From an uncultured Phaeodactylibacter sp. (GTDB lineage Bacteria; Bacteroidota; Bacteroidia; Chitinophagales; Saprospiraceae), in NCBI GenBank assembly GCA_913062745.1, contig CAJXXJ010000280.1, forward strand, positions 1 to 5,721: a DNA stretch of 5,721 nucleotides, written 5' to 3'. Positions 1-5,721 of this stretch are shown piece by piece. Position 1 is the stretch's first letter. Each line of letters begins with the position of its first letter. The notes beneath the pieces are model-generated. The model was not told the origin of the DNA. It was given only the letters and a program-made list of their open reading frames with translations, and searched no databases. A program made the translations under genes and the position numbers.

Positions 1-340
1 GGCGGCGCACCTGTTCAGCCTGACGGGCTTTTACCGCCAGCTGCCATTCTTCGGTGACTTCGCTGGAGGAAGTCTCCAGTTCTTCTGCAGCGAGGGGCGA
101 TTGATTAAGCAGGATGCCTGACTTTTTGCCTACAGCTGTGGCAATCAGTATGCCCACTACTGCCAGCAAAAGGACAGCTGCCGCCATGCTGATAGTGCGA
201 ATGACGGACAGCCGGTTGCGGCGGCGGTGCCCATCAAGGCGTTGCTCCAGCTGGCTCCAGGCACGAGGCGAGGGCGGCTGTTGAAGCCGGTGCTCGTTTT
301 CCCGGAAGAGGTCAAATAAATCTTTGCTGCGGTTGGTCAT
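1..340 (-). CDS. Putative anti-sigma-type single-pass membrane protein (partial, C-terminus off the left edge)
   Basis: Reading leftward from the ATG at 340-338, the frame stays open to the window edge, giving 113 residues without a stop. Residues 1-47 are polar and charged (begins MTNRSKDLFDLFREN, then PPSPRAWSQLEQRLDGHRRR), residues about 48-70 form one hydrophobic helix (VIRTISMAAAVLLLAVVGIL), and residues 84-113 are acidic then rich in E, Q, K and R, possibly the start of a coiled coil. The arginine cluster before the helix predicts a cytoplasmic N-terminus and a periplasmic C-terminus. The gene lies 23 bp after the stop of an ECF sigma factor on the same strand, so the two are probably cotranscribed. 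A short cytosolic segment plus one membrane helix next to an ECF sigma gene is the usual layout of anti-sigma factors, and a P-x-AW-x-x-LE-x-RLD-like segment occurs in many Bacteroidota proteins in this position. I see no HxxxCxxC zinc motif, so the anti-sigma role is inferred from context. The start is supported by an A-rich AAAGGGAAAG just upstream. Confidence 0.75.
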   Translation of the reverse strand, partial: MTNRSKDLFDLFRENEHRLQQPPSPRAWSQLEQRLDGHRRRNRLSVIRTISMAAAVLLLAVVGILIATAVGKKSGILLNQSPLAAEELETSSSEVTEEWQLAVKARQAEQVRR

Positions 341-363
341 GTCTTTCCCTTTTGTGGTGCCGT

Positions 364-945
364 TCAGGCGTTGTAATAGCCTTGCAGGCCCGGATAGCCG
401 CTGTCTTCCAGCAGGCTTTGCATTTTCTTTTTGGCCAGGATGAGCTGCGATTTGGAAGTGTTGATGCTGATGCCCAGCATTTCAGCAATCTCCCGGTGCT
501 TATAGCCTTCCAGCACGTACAGGTTGAATACAGTCCGGTACCCGGTAGGCAATTGCTCCAGCAGCGAAAGAATATCTTCCGCTGCTAATTCGTTCACCAC
601 CCGCACCGGGGCCGGGCGGTCTATTTCGCTCAGTTCCACTGTGAGCCGGAAATTGTGCCGCTTACGCAAAAACATAAGCGCTTCGTTGACGACGATCCTG
701 CGGATCCAGCCTTCGAAGCTGCCTTTGCTTTTGAACTGATGCAGGTTGGTCAGCACTTTGAAAAAGGCTTCTACCAAAACATCCTCGGCATCCTGAGGGC
801 TCTTGACATAGCGCCGGCAAACACCAAACATGACGGGCGAAAACTGCTCGTACAGTTGTTTCTGTGCGCGGCGGTCGCCCTGTCTGCAGGCTTCTATGAG
901 CTCCTCTTCCGTCAAGGGGTGGTATTTTCCTTTCACAATCTTCAT
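364..945 (-). CDS. RNA polymerase sigma factor, ECF subfamily (sigma-70 family)
   Basis: A 193-residue protein of normal ECF length that would direct core RNA polymerase to a set of promoters, typically in response to an envelope or environmental signal. Region 2 spans about residues 14-95: a helix with GDRRAQKQLYEQF, then DAEDVLVEAFFKVLTNL (52-68), matching the family pattern DAEDxxQExF, and the promoter-melting/-10 recognition part GSFEGWIRRIVVNEAL (75-90). A linker of about 30 residues follows. Region 4 (about 130-178) has LPTGYRTVFNLYVLEGYKH and the helix-turn-helix REIAEMLGISINTSKSQL, which reads the -35 element. Region 1 and region 3 are absent, as expected for ECF. I chose the ATG at 945-943 (MKIVKGKYHPLTEEEL). 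The longer start at 1014 would add 23 residues with no family resemblance and would place the best -7 promoter match inside the gene. The stop is TGA at 366-364. The next gene on this strand encodes the likely membrane partner. The regulon and inducing signal cannot be read from the sequence. Confidence 0.93.
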   Translation of the reverse strand: MKIVKGKYHPLTEEELIEACRQGDRRAQKQLYEQFSPVMFGVCRRYVKSPQDAEDVLVEAFFKVLTNLHQFKSKGSFEGWIRRIVVNEALMFLRKRHNFRLTVELSEIDRPAPVRVVNELAAEDILSLLEQLPTGYRTVFNLYVLEGYKHREIAEMLGISINTSKSQLILAKKKMQSLLEDSGYPGLQGYYNA

Positions 946-992
946 CCTGTGGGTACAGATGTAAGAAAACCATTTTTTGGTGGGCGGTGCAA

Positions 993-1000
993 CAAAAATA
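993..1000 (-). promoter_or_regulatory. Candidate -7 promoter element for the ECF sigma operon
   Basis: On the minus strand this reads TATTTTTG, a full match to the Bacteroidota primary-sigma -7 consensus TAnnTTTG. It sits 47 bp before the ATG of the sigma gene, which would give a leader of about 40 nt. No TTG-type -33 element is visible at the usual spacing of about 19-21 bp; the nearest TTG is too close. The surrounding DNA is locally AT-rich in an otherwise GC-rich window, which supports a promoter here. Confidence 0.45.
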
Positions 1001-1068
1001 TGACAAAAAATCAAGCTTTGGCCGGACAGCCGGTTGGAGCAGGGCTAGTCAGAGCGCGCGAAAAGCGC

Positions 1069-1076
1069 TATCTTTG
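1069..1076 (+). promoter_or_regulatory. Candidate -7 promoter element for lysA
   Basis: TATCTTTG matches the Bacteroidota -7 consensus TAnnTTTG exactly and ends 27 bp before the lysA ATG, giving a predicted leader of roughly 20 nt. A clear -33 TTG is not present at the expected distance; the TTG at 1034-1036 lies about 32 bp upstream, which is too far. It also helps to set the lysA start at 1104, because the longer in-frame start at 987 would lie upstream of this promoter. Confidence 0.55.
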
Positions 1077-1103
1077 CTGGCTCATTTTCAAAAGATTGTA
1101 AAG

Positions 1104-2357
1104 ATGATATTGGAAAACGACCGTTACGTCCTCAGCGGAGGCGTCGACCCCCTGCAAATTGTGGAGCAGTATGGATGCCCACTGTATGTATACGATAGTG
1201 CCGTCATTGAGCGGCAGTACAAACGCATGGAAGGTGCTTTTAACGTCAAAAGCCTGAAAATCAACTATGCTTGCAAAGCCCTTTCCAATATCAATATCCT
1301 GCGCTTGTTCAAACACATGGGCTCGGGGCTTGATACCGTCTCCTGGCAGGAGGTCATGCTGGGGCTGCAGGCCGGTTTCGACCCGCAGGATATCATCTAC
1401 ACGCCTAATTGCGTAAGCCTCGATGAGATCGCAGAGGCGGTAAAGGAAGGTGTTAAGATCAATATCGATAACATCTCCATCCTCGAGCAATTCGGGCAGG
1501 CCTTCCCGGATACACCAGTCTGCATTCGGGTCAACCCGCACATCATGGCTGGTGGTAACGTGAAGACTTCTGTAGGGCATATTGATTCCAAATTCGGTAT
1601 ATCCATCCATCAGATGCCGCTCGTGCAGCGTGTGGTGGAGGCAACCGGCCTGCGCGTGGAAGGGGTACACATGCATACCGGCTCAGATATTCTCGACCCG
1701 GAAGTATTCCTGAGCGGGGCGGAAATCCTGCTTAACATAGCACGCGAATTCCCGGATCTGGACTACATCGATTTCGGCAGCGGGTTCAAAGTGCCCTACA
1801 AGCCGGGCGATGTGGAGACGAATATCGAAGAGCTGGGCGTCCTTATTTCGGAGCGCTTCAATGATTTTTGCGAAGAGTACGGCAAGGACCTCACGCTGAT
1901 GTTTGAGCCTGGTAAGTTCCTGGTCAGCGAGGCTGGCTACTTCTTTGCGCAGGTCAATGTGATCAAGCAGACCACTTCAACGGTCTTCGCGGGTGTGGAT
2001 TCCGGGCTGAATCACTTTATCCGCCCGATGTTTTACAACGCTTACCACAAAATTACCAACCTGTCCCGTACCAAAGGACGGAGCCGTTTTTACACCGTTG
2101 TGGGCTATATCTGCGAGACGGACACCTTCGGCATCAACCGGCGCATGACCGAACTACAGGAGGGCGACATCATCTGCATGCACAACGCGGGGGCCTACTG
2201 CTTCTCCATGGCTTCCAACTACAACTCCCGTTTCCGCCCGGCAGAAGTGCTGGTGCACGATGGGCAGTCACATCTTATCCGCGAGCGCGAAACATTAGAA
2301 GACCTGATGCGTAATCAGGTAGAAGCGCCGCTTTTTGAAGCGGTAAAAGCGCAGTAA
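1104..2357 (+). CDS. lysA: Diaminopimelate decarboxylase
   Basis: A cytoplasmic, PLP-dependent fold-type III decarboxylase that converts meso-diaminopimelate to L-lysine, the last step of the DAP pathway. It has 417 residues, normal for the family. The PLP lysine is K58 in YACKAL (55-60), starting the alanine-racemase-like barrel. HTGS (191-194), the phosphate-binding GSGF (225-228) and EPGK (268-271) follow. CETD (337-340) carries the cysteine and glutamate that enter the active site from the partner subunit, and GAYCFSMASNYN (363-374) is the C-terminal barrel motif with the PLP-contacting tyrosine. GSGF and EPGK replace the commoner GGGF and EPGR; from memory this is usual for Bacteroidota homologues and need not mean loss of activity. 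The ATG at 1104 (MILENDRYVLSGG) is chosen because a start at 987 would add 39 unrelated residues and lie upstream of the -7 element. Carboxynorspermidine decarboxylase is related, but its members are shorter and the motifs here fit LysA better. The gene is divergent from the sigma factor operon. Confidence 0.95.
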   Translation: MILENDRYVLSGGVDPLQIVEQYGCPLYVYDSAVIERQYKRMEGAFNVKSLKINYACKALSNINILRLFKHMGSGLDTVSWQEVMLGLQAGFDPQDIIYTPNCVSLDEIAEAVKEGVKINIDNISILEQFGQAFPDTPVCIRVNPHIMAGGNVKTSVGHIDSKFGISIHQMPLVQRVVEATGLRVEGVHMHTGSDILDPEVFLSGAEILLNIAREFPDLDYIDFGSGFKVPYKPGDVETNIEELGVLISERFNDFCEEYGKDLTLMFEPGKFLVSEAGYFFAQVNVIKQTTSTVFAGVDSGLNHFIRPMFYNAYHKITNLSRTKGRSRFYTVVGYICETDTFGINRRMTELQEGDIICMHNAGAYCFSMASNYNSRFRPAEVLVHDGQSHLIRERETLEDLMRNQVEAPLFEAVKAQ

Positions 2358-2383
2358 GCTGCCGCACTTCCAACAAAAACTAC

Positions 2384-2411
2384 CGGCGGGGAAGCATGGT
2401 CTTCCCCGCTG
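2384..2411 (+). terminator. Strong hairpin after lysA, candidate transcription terminator
   Basis: GCGGGGAAG (2386-2394) pairs perfectly with CTTCCCCGC (2401-2409) around the 6-nt loop CATGGT. A G-U pair and a C-G pair outside extend the stem to 11 bp (2384-2394 with 2401-2411). It begins 26 bp after the lysA stop and lies between lysA and the exported-protein gene. No T-run follows on the plus strand (TTCCCAAAAACG), so it does not fit a classic intrinsic terminator. It could instead stabilise the lysA mRNA 3' end or mark a processing point. Confidence 0.5.
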
Positions 2412-2429
2412 TTCCCAAAAACGAAGCCT

Positions 2430-3305
2430 ATGACACATTCTCCCTGCCGATGGCTGGCGATGCTGGCCTTTTTTCTACCATTTATCGCTCATGCACAGCC
2501 CTTTCCGCTCAATGATGCCAGCTGGGAAGGCGTCTCCTACAATATTGCCGGCCCGCAGCCTTTCCGGGAATACCTCTGTGGCGACACGCTGATCAGTGGG
2601 CGGGCATACAGCAAATTTTATCAGCTGTACGAGGACACCACGCTCTACGAAGCGGCTATCCGGACAAGCGGCGAGCAAGTGTACGCTGTACGCCCCGGCG
2701 AGTCGGAGGAAGTATTGCTATACGACTTTAGCCTCGAGCCTGGGGATGAGATTAGCCTGGAGTACTTCCGCTTGCCCGGCTCTATTAACCTGAAAGTGGG
2801 CAGCGTCATCACGGTTACACAACAGCAGACTACCCGCAAAGTCATCAACTTCGTGCCGGTCGCCGGATTCCAGGAAACCTGGGTGGAAGGCGTAGGTGCC
2901 CTGTCCGGCCCGCTCAACCGGGCTCTGCTGATTTCGGATCAGTATTCCGAACTGCACTGTTACCAGGAAGAGGGTAGCCTTGCTTACCGGACTTCCGCTG
3001 CGGAAGACTGTACCTTCTACTACGAATGCCTGCTGACCTCAACCGGGCGTACGGAAACGGAAAAGCGCGTGCAGGTATACCCGACCGTATCCCGAGGGCA
3101 GTTTTGGATAGACAATCAAACCCAAAAACCGCTCTCGGCTGAATTGATGGACCAAAACGGGCGGCTCATGGCACAACTGCCGCTGCTTTCAGAAGGCCGG
3201 CAGGCTATGCAATTCGATTTGCCGCCCGGCATTTACTACCTGAAGCTGTGGGAACGGGATAAAAAATTATATTTGCAGCACTTTAAACTGATCATTGTAA
3301 GATAA
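2430..3305 (+). CDS. Exported protein of unknown function with T9SS C-terminal sorting domain
   Basis: A 291-residue protein predicted to be exported by Sec and then carried across the outer membrane by the type IX secretion system. Residues 1-22 are a signal peptide: R7, a hydrophobic core LAMLAFFLPFI, and an AHA signal-peptidase I site before Q23. The middle (about 50-205) resembles a common but unnamed type of Bacteroidota secreted protein: GDTLISGRAYSKFY (51-64), AIRTSGEQVYAV (77-88), EEVLLYDFSLEPGDEI (93-108), WVEGVGALSGPL (151-162), then a Cys-containing segment (C177, C194, C200). About 210-291 is a type A sorting domain: VQVYPTVSRGQFWI (214-227), DQNGRLM (241-247), LPPGIYYLKL (264-273) and the terminal FKLIIVR. 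No catalytic motif is recognised. C50, C177, C194 and C200 could form disulfides after export. The ATG at 2430 is chosen because it keeps the basic residue of the signal peptide; M11 would shorten it too much. It lies 72 bp after lysA and 52 bp before valS, and no -7 match is seen just upstream. Confidence 0.85.
   Translation: MTHSPCRWLAMLAFFLPFIAHAQPFPLNDASWEGVSYNIAGPQPFREYLCGDTLISGRAYSKFYQLYEDTTLYEAAIRTSGEQVYAVRPGESEEVLLYDFSLEPGDEISLEYFRLPGSINLKVGSVITVTQQQTTRKVINFVPVAGFQETWVEGVGALSGPLNRALLISDQYSELHCYQEEGSLAYRTSAAEDCTFYYECLLTSTGRTETEKRVQVYPTVSRGQFWIDNQTQKPLSAELMDQNGRLMAQLPLLSEGRQAMQFDLPPGIYYLKLWERDKKLYLQHFKLIIVR
3268..3275 (+). promoter_or_regulatory. Candidate -7 promoter element for valS, inside the end of the upstream gene
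   Basis: TATATTTG matches the Bacteroidota -7 consensus TAnnTTTG and lies in a short AT-rich patch within the last 40 bp of the exported-protein gene. It would give valS a leader of about 75-80 nt. No -33 TTG is seen about 20 bp upstream. The bases also encode the KLYLQ stretch of the sorting domain, so the match could be chance. Confidence 0.3.
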
Positions 3306-3308
3306 GGC

Positions 3309-3332
3309 GGCGCCCGGTGCTGAGGGTGCGCC
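3309..3332 (+). other. GC hairpin between the exported-protein gene and valS
   Basis: GGCGC (3309-3313) pairs with GCGCC (3328-3332), and two more C-G pairs (3314-3315 with 3325-3326) add to the stem if T3327 is bulged; the loop is about 9 nt. It starts 3 bp after the TAA of the exported-protein gene. It is followed by CGCAAAATCC, with no T-run, so it is weak as an intrinsic terminator. It could be a 3' end structure for the upstream gene or part of a valS leader. Confidence 0.3.
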
Positions 3333-3357
3333 CGCAAAATCCGCTAGATAAAGAAAT

Positions 3358-5721
3358 ATGGAGCTTTCCACACGCTACAATCCGCAGGACACTGAGAAAA
3401 AGTGGTACGACTACTGGATGGAAAAGAATTACTTCCATTCGGAGCCCGACGAGCGCGAATCCTTTACCATCGTCATCCCGCCGCCCAATGTGACGGGCGT
3501 GCTGCACATGGGGCACATGCTGAACAACACCATTCAGGATATCCTCATCCGCAAAGCGCGCCTTGACGGCAAAAACGCCTGCTGGGTGCCGGGTACAGAC
3601 CATGCCTCAATTGCTACCGAGGCGAAGGTGGTGAAAATGCTGCGCGAACGCGGCATTAAAAAGTCAGACCTCAGCCGGGAAGAGTTCATGCAATACGCCT
3701 TCGAGTGGAAAGACAAATACGGCGGCATCATTTTGGAGCAGCTGAAAAAGCTGGGCGCTTCCTGCGACTGGGAGCGTACCCGTTTCACCATGGACCCGGA
3801 GCTGTCAGAAGCCGTCATCAAAGTATTTGTAGACCTGCACAACAAGGGTAAAGTCTACCGCGGCCTGCGTATGACCAACTGGGACCCCGAAGCACTGACG
3901 GTGCTCTCCAATGAAGAAGTCATTTACCACGAGGAAAATTCCCGCCTGTATTACCTGCGCTATCAGGTTGAAGGGACAGACGAGTGGCTGACGATTGCAA
4001 CCGTGCGCCCGGAAACCATCCTGGGCGATACCGCTATTGCCGTGAACCCAAAGGATGAGCGCTTCACCCACCTGCACGGCAAGCGCGCTATAGTGCCGCT
4101 TATCGGGCGCTCCATCCCGATTATTGCCGACAACTATGTGGATATGGAGTTTGGTACCGGCGCGCTGAAAATCACGCCGGCCCACGATATGAATGACAAT
4201 GAGATCGGCGAACGGCATAACTTGGAGGTCATCGACGTGCTCAATGCAGACGGCAGCATGAGCGAAGCCGCACAGCTGTATGTGGGCAAGGACCGCTTTG
4301 AAGCACGCAAGCTGATCATCAAGGACCTGGAAGCAGCCGGGCAGGTCGAAAAGATTGAGGACTACCGCAACAAGGTAGGGCGCTCCGAACGCACCAATGC
4401 AATAGTAGAACCCCGCCTGACCAAGCAGTGGTTTCTGGAGATGAAAGGCTTCGCAAAAACGGCCCTCAATGCGGTTAGCGGCGGAGACGTTAAGTTCTTC
4501 CCGGAGCACTTCTGGAATATGTACAACAGCTGGCTCAAGGAAGACAATATTCGCGACTGGTGTATCTCCCGGCAGCTGTGGTGGGGGCAGCGCATCCCGG
4601 CATGGTATTACGAGGACAAGGTGTTTGTAGCCGAAACCGCTGAAGAAGCTTTGGCGAAAGCCCGCACTGAACTGGGCAAGCCGGAGCTGAGCATCGATGA
4701 CCTTAAGCAGGACGACGATGTGCTCGATACCTGGTTCTCCTCTCAGCTCTGGCCCATTTCTGTATTCGATGGCTTTCAGACGCAGGAAGAACTGAAGTAT
4801 TACTACCCGACCAATGTACTGGTCACTGCCTGGGACATCATCTTTTTCTGGGTAGCGCGCATGGTCATGATGGGCTACGAGTATGCTCCGGAGCTCCTCG
4901 GAGAAGAACATGTGAAACAGCACGGTGCACAGCCTTTTGACGCGGTTTATTTTACCGGTATGGTCCGGGACAAGGAGCGCCGCAAAATGAGTAAATCACT
5001 GGGCAACTCCCCGGATGCACTCACTCTCATTGAGAACTACGGCGCGGATGGGGTCCGCTTTGGCATGCTGTCGAGTGCTGCAGCCGGCAACGACATCGTT
5101 TTTGATGCCCCGCTGGACCCGAATACCAAAACAGTCAGCAACGAAAGCAAACTCTGCGAACAGGGCCGGAATTTCTGCAACAAAATGTGGAATGCGCTGC
5201 GCCTGATGAAAGGCTGGGAAGTAAAGGAAGGCAAAGCCGACCCGATCAATGCCCTGGCAGCACAGTGGATGGAGCAGAAGCTCAATCAAACGCTGGAGCG
5301 GCTGGAGCAGCAATTCGAAGATTTCCGCTTCTCAGAAGCGCTGATGGATCTGTACAAGCTGATCTGGGGCGACTTCTGCAGCTGGTACCTCGAAATGATC
5401 AAGCCAGCTTACGGCGAGCCTATTGATTCAGAAACCATCGAGGCGACCCTGAATATCTACGAGCGGCTGATGACGGTGTTGCACCCCTTTATGCCCTTTA
5501 TCACGGAAGAAATATGGCATACGCTGCGGGAGCGCCAACCCGGTGAAGACTGTATCATCAGCAAATTCCCCAAAGCTGCTGCCTACGACGCGGAAATGAT
5601 CAAAAAGGTAGACCAGGCCAAAGATATTGTTGCCAGCGTGCGCGAGGTGCGCAACAATAAAGGCGTCAAAATGAAGGAAGAGCTGAAGCTCTTTGCGCAG
5701 GACGATGAGAGTAGCCGTTCG
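3358..5721 (+). CDS. valS: Valyl-tRNA synthetase (partial, C-terminus off the right edge)
   Basis: A cytoplasmic class I aminoacyl-tRNA synthetase that joins valine to tRNA-Val and hydrolyses mischarged Thr-tRNA-Val. The 788 visible residues read without a stop from the ATG at 3358 (MELSTRYNPQDTEKKWYDYW, the usual start of bacterial ValRS). Seen in order: PPPNVTGVLHMGHM (41-54) with the HIGH-type signature HMGH at 50-53; GTDHASIATE (79-88); the CP1 editing domain with TVRPET (215-220), DTAIAV and ITPAHDMND (272-280); DWCISRQLWWGQRIP (400-414); DDDVLDTWFSS (452-462); KMSKS at 543-547; and the anticodon-binding domain from about 600 (FCNKMWNAL 606-614; HPFMPFITEEIWH near 720). A complete bacterial ValRS has about 870-950 residues, so the missing part should hold the rest of the linker and the C-terminal coiled-coil arm that contacts tRNA. 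No Shine-Dalgarno is visible (AGATAAAGAAAT precedes the ATG), as is common in Bacteroidota. There is no sign of frameshift or loss of a key residue. Confidence 0.97.
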   Translation, partial: MELSTRYNPQDTEKKWYDYWMEKNYFHSEPDERESFTIVIPPPNVTGVLHMGHMLNNTIQDILIRKARLDGKNACWVPGTDHASIATEAKVVKMLRERGIKKSDLSREEFMQYAFEWKDKYGGIILEQLKKLGASCDWERTRFTMDPELSEAVIKVFVDLHNKGKVYRGLRMTNWDPEALTVLSNEEVIYHEENSRLYYLRYQVEGTDEWLTIATVRPETILGDTAIAVNPKDERFTHLHGKRAIVPLIGRSIPIIADNYVDMEFGTGALKITPAHDMNDNEIGERHNLEVIDVLNADGSMSEAAQLYVGKDRFEARKLIIKDLEAAGQVEKIEDYRNKVGRSERTNAIVEPRLTKQWFLEMKGFAKTALNAVSGGDVKFFPEHFWNMYNSWLKEDNIRDWCISRQLWWGQRIPAWYYEDKVFVAETAEEALAKARTELGKPELSIDDLKQDDDVLDTWFSSQLWPISVFDGFQTQEELKYYYPTNVLVTAWDIIFFWVARMVMMGYEYAPELLGEEHVKQHGAQPFDAVYFTGMVRDKERRKMSKSLGNSPDALTLIENYGADGVRFGMLSSAAAGNDIVFDAPLDPNTKTVSNESKLCEQGRNFCNKMWNALRLMKGWEVKEGKADPINALAAQWMEQKLNQTLERLEQQFEDFRFSEALMDLYKLIWGDFCSWYLEMIKPAYGEPIDSETIEATLNIYERLMTVLHPFMPFITEEIWHTLRERQPGEDCIISKFPKAAAYDAEMIKKVDQAKDIVASVREVRNNKGVKMKEELKLFAQDDESSRS

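Noticed and set aside
946..1014. N-terminal extension of the sigma factor by 23 residues
   Set aside because: The extension (MIFCHIFVAPPTKK...) has no match to ECF N-termini and would include the candidate -7 element of its own promoter.
1022..1037. CCGGACAGCCGG near-palindrome, with GACAGCCGGTTG also found near 207-218
   Set aside because: The shared 12 nt are short, one copy is inside a coding region, and no spacing or symmetry suggests an operator; likely chance in GC-rich DNA.
655..1101. Plus-strand open frame of 148 codons over the sigma factor gene and intergenic region
   Set aside because: Most of it is antisense to the conserved sigma region 2, the translation has no family resemblance, and it runs through both candidate promoters.
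987..1103. N-terminal extension of lysA by 39 residues
   Set aside because: The added residues are unlike LysA, they run across the candidate -7 element, and the ATG at 1104 gives the usual family N-terminus and length.
1068..1676. Open frame of 202 codons on the minus strand opposite lysA
   Set aside because: It is fully antisense to lysA motifs, has no recognisable domain and ends inside the lysA promoter region.
3805..4923. Long open frame (372 codons) on the minus strand inside valS
   Set aside because: It lies wholly antisense to a well-supported valS with all its motifs, its translation resembles no protein I know, and such open frames are common opposite GC-rich, codon-biased genes.
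1..5721. Novel defence, mobile or RNA-based system
   Set aside because: All space is filled by five genes of ordinary type with short gaps; no direct-repeat arrays, transposase motifs, terminal inverted repeats, tRNA-like folds or reverse-transcriptase or nuclease motifs were seen.

Overview
The window looks like ordinary chromosomal DNA from a Bacteroidota species, probably in or near the Saprospiria (Lewinella/Phaeodactylibacter-like). Three things point there: a secreted protein ending in a type IX secretion system (T9SS) sorting domain, matches to the Bacteroidota -7 promoter element TAnnTTTG upstream of several genes, and start codons preceded by A-rich stretches instead of strong Shine-Dalgarno sites. 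The phylum is well supported; the finer placement is a guess from protein flavour.

Layout. Positions 1-945, minus strand: a two-gene unit with an ECF-type RNA polymerase sigma factor (364-945) and, 23 bp downstream, a single-pass membrane protein (1-340, cut by the window edge) that is probably its anti-sigma or signalling partner. Positions 946-1103: a 158 bp divergent intergenic region with one candidate -7 element facing each way. Positions 1104-2357, plus strand: lysA, diaminopimelate decarboxylase, followed by a strong GC hairpin. Positions 2430-3305, plus strand: an uncharacterised exported protein with signal peptide and T9SS C-terminal domain. Positions 3358-5721, plus strand: valS, valyl-tRNA synthetase, intact in all visible motifs but cut by the right edge before its C-terminal coiled coil.

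How the genes fit together. The sigma factor and membrane protein form a plausible regulatory pair. The plus-strand genes are two housekeeping genes (last step of lysine synthesis; charging of tRNA-Val) with one cell-surface or secreted protein between them. Nothing shows that these three share a function; the hairpins between them and a candidate promoter inside the end of the exported-protein gene suggest at least partly separate transcription. I saw no tRNA, rRNA, CRISPR array, insertion sequence, integration site or obvious novel system. The most interesting items are the unnamed membrane partner of the sigma factor, the exported protein, and the leader of valS.
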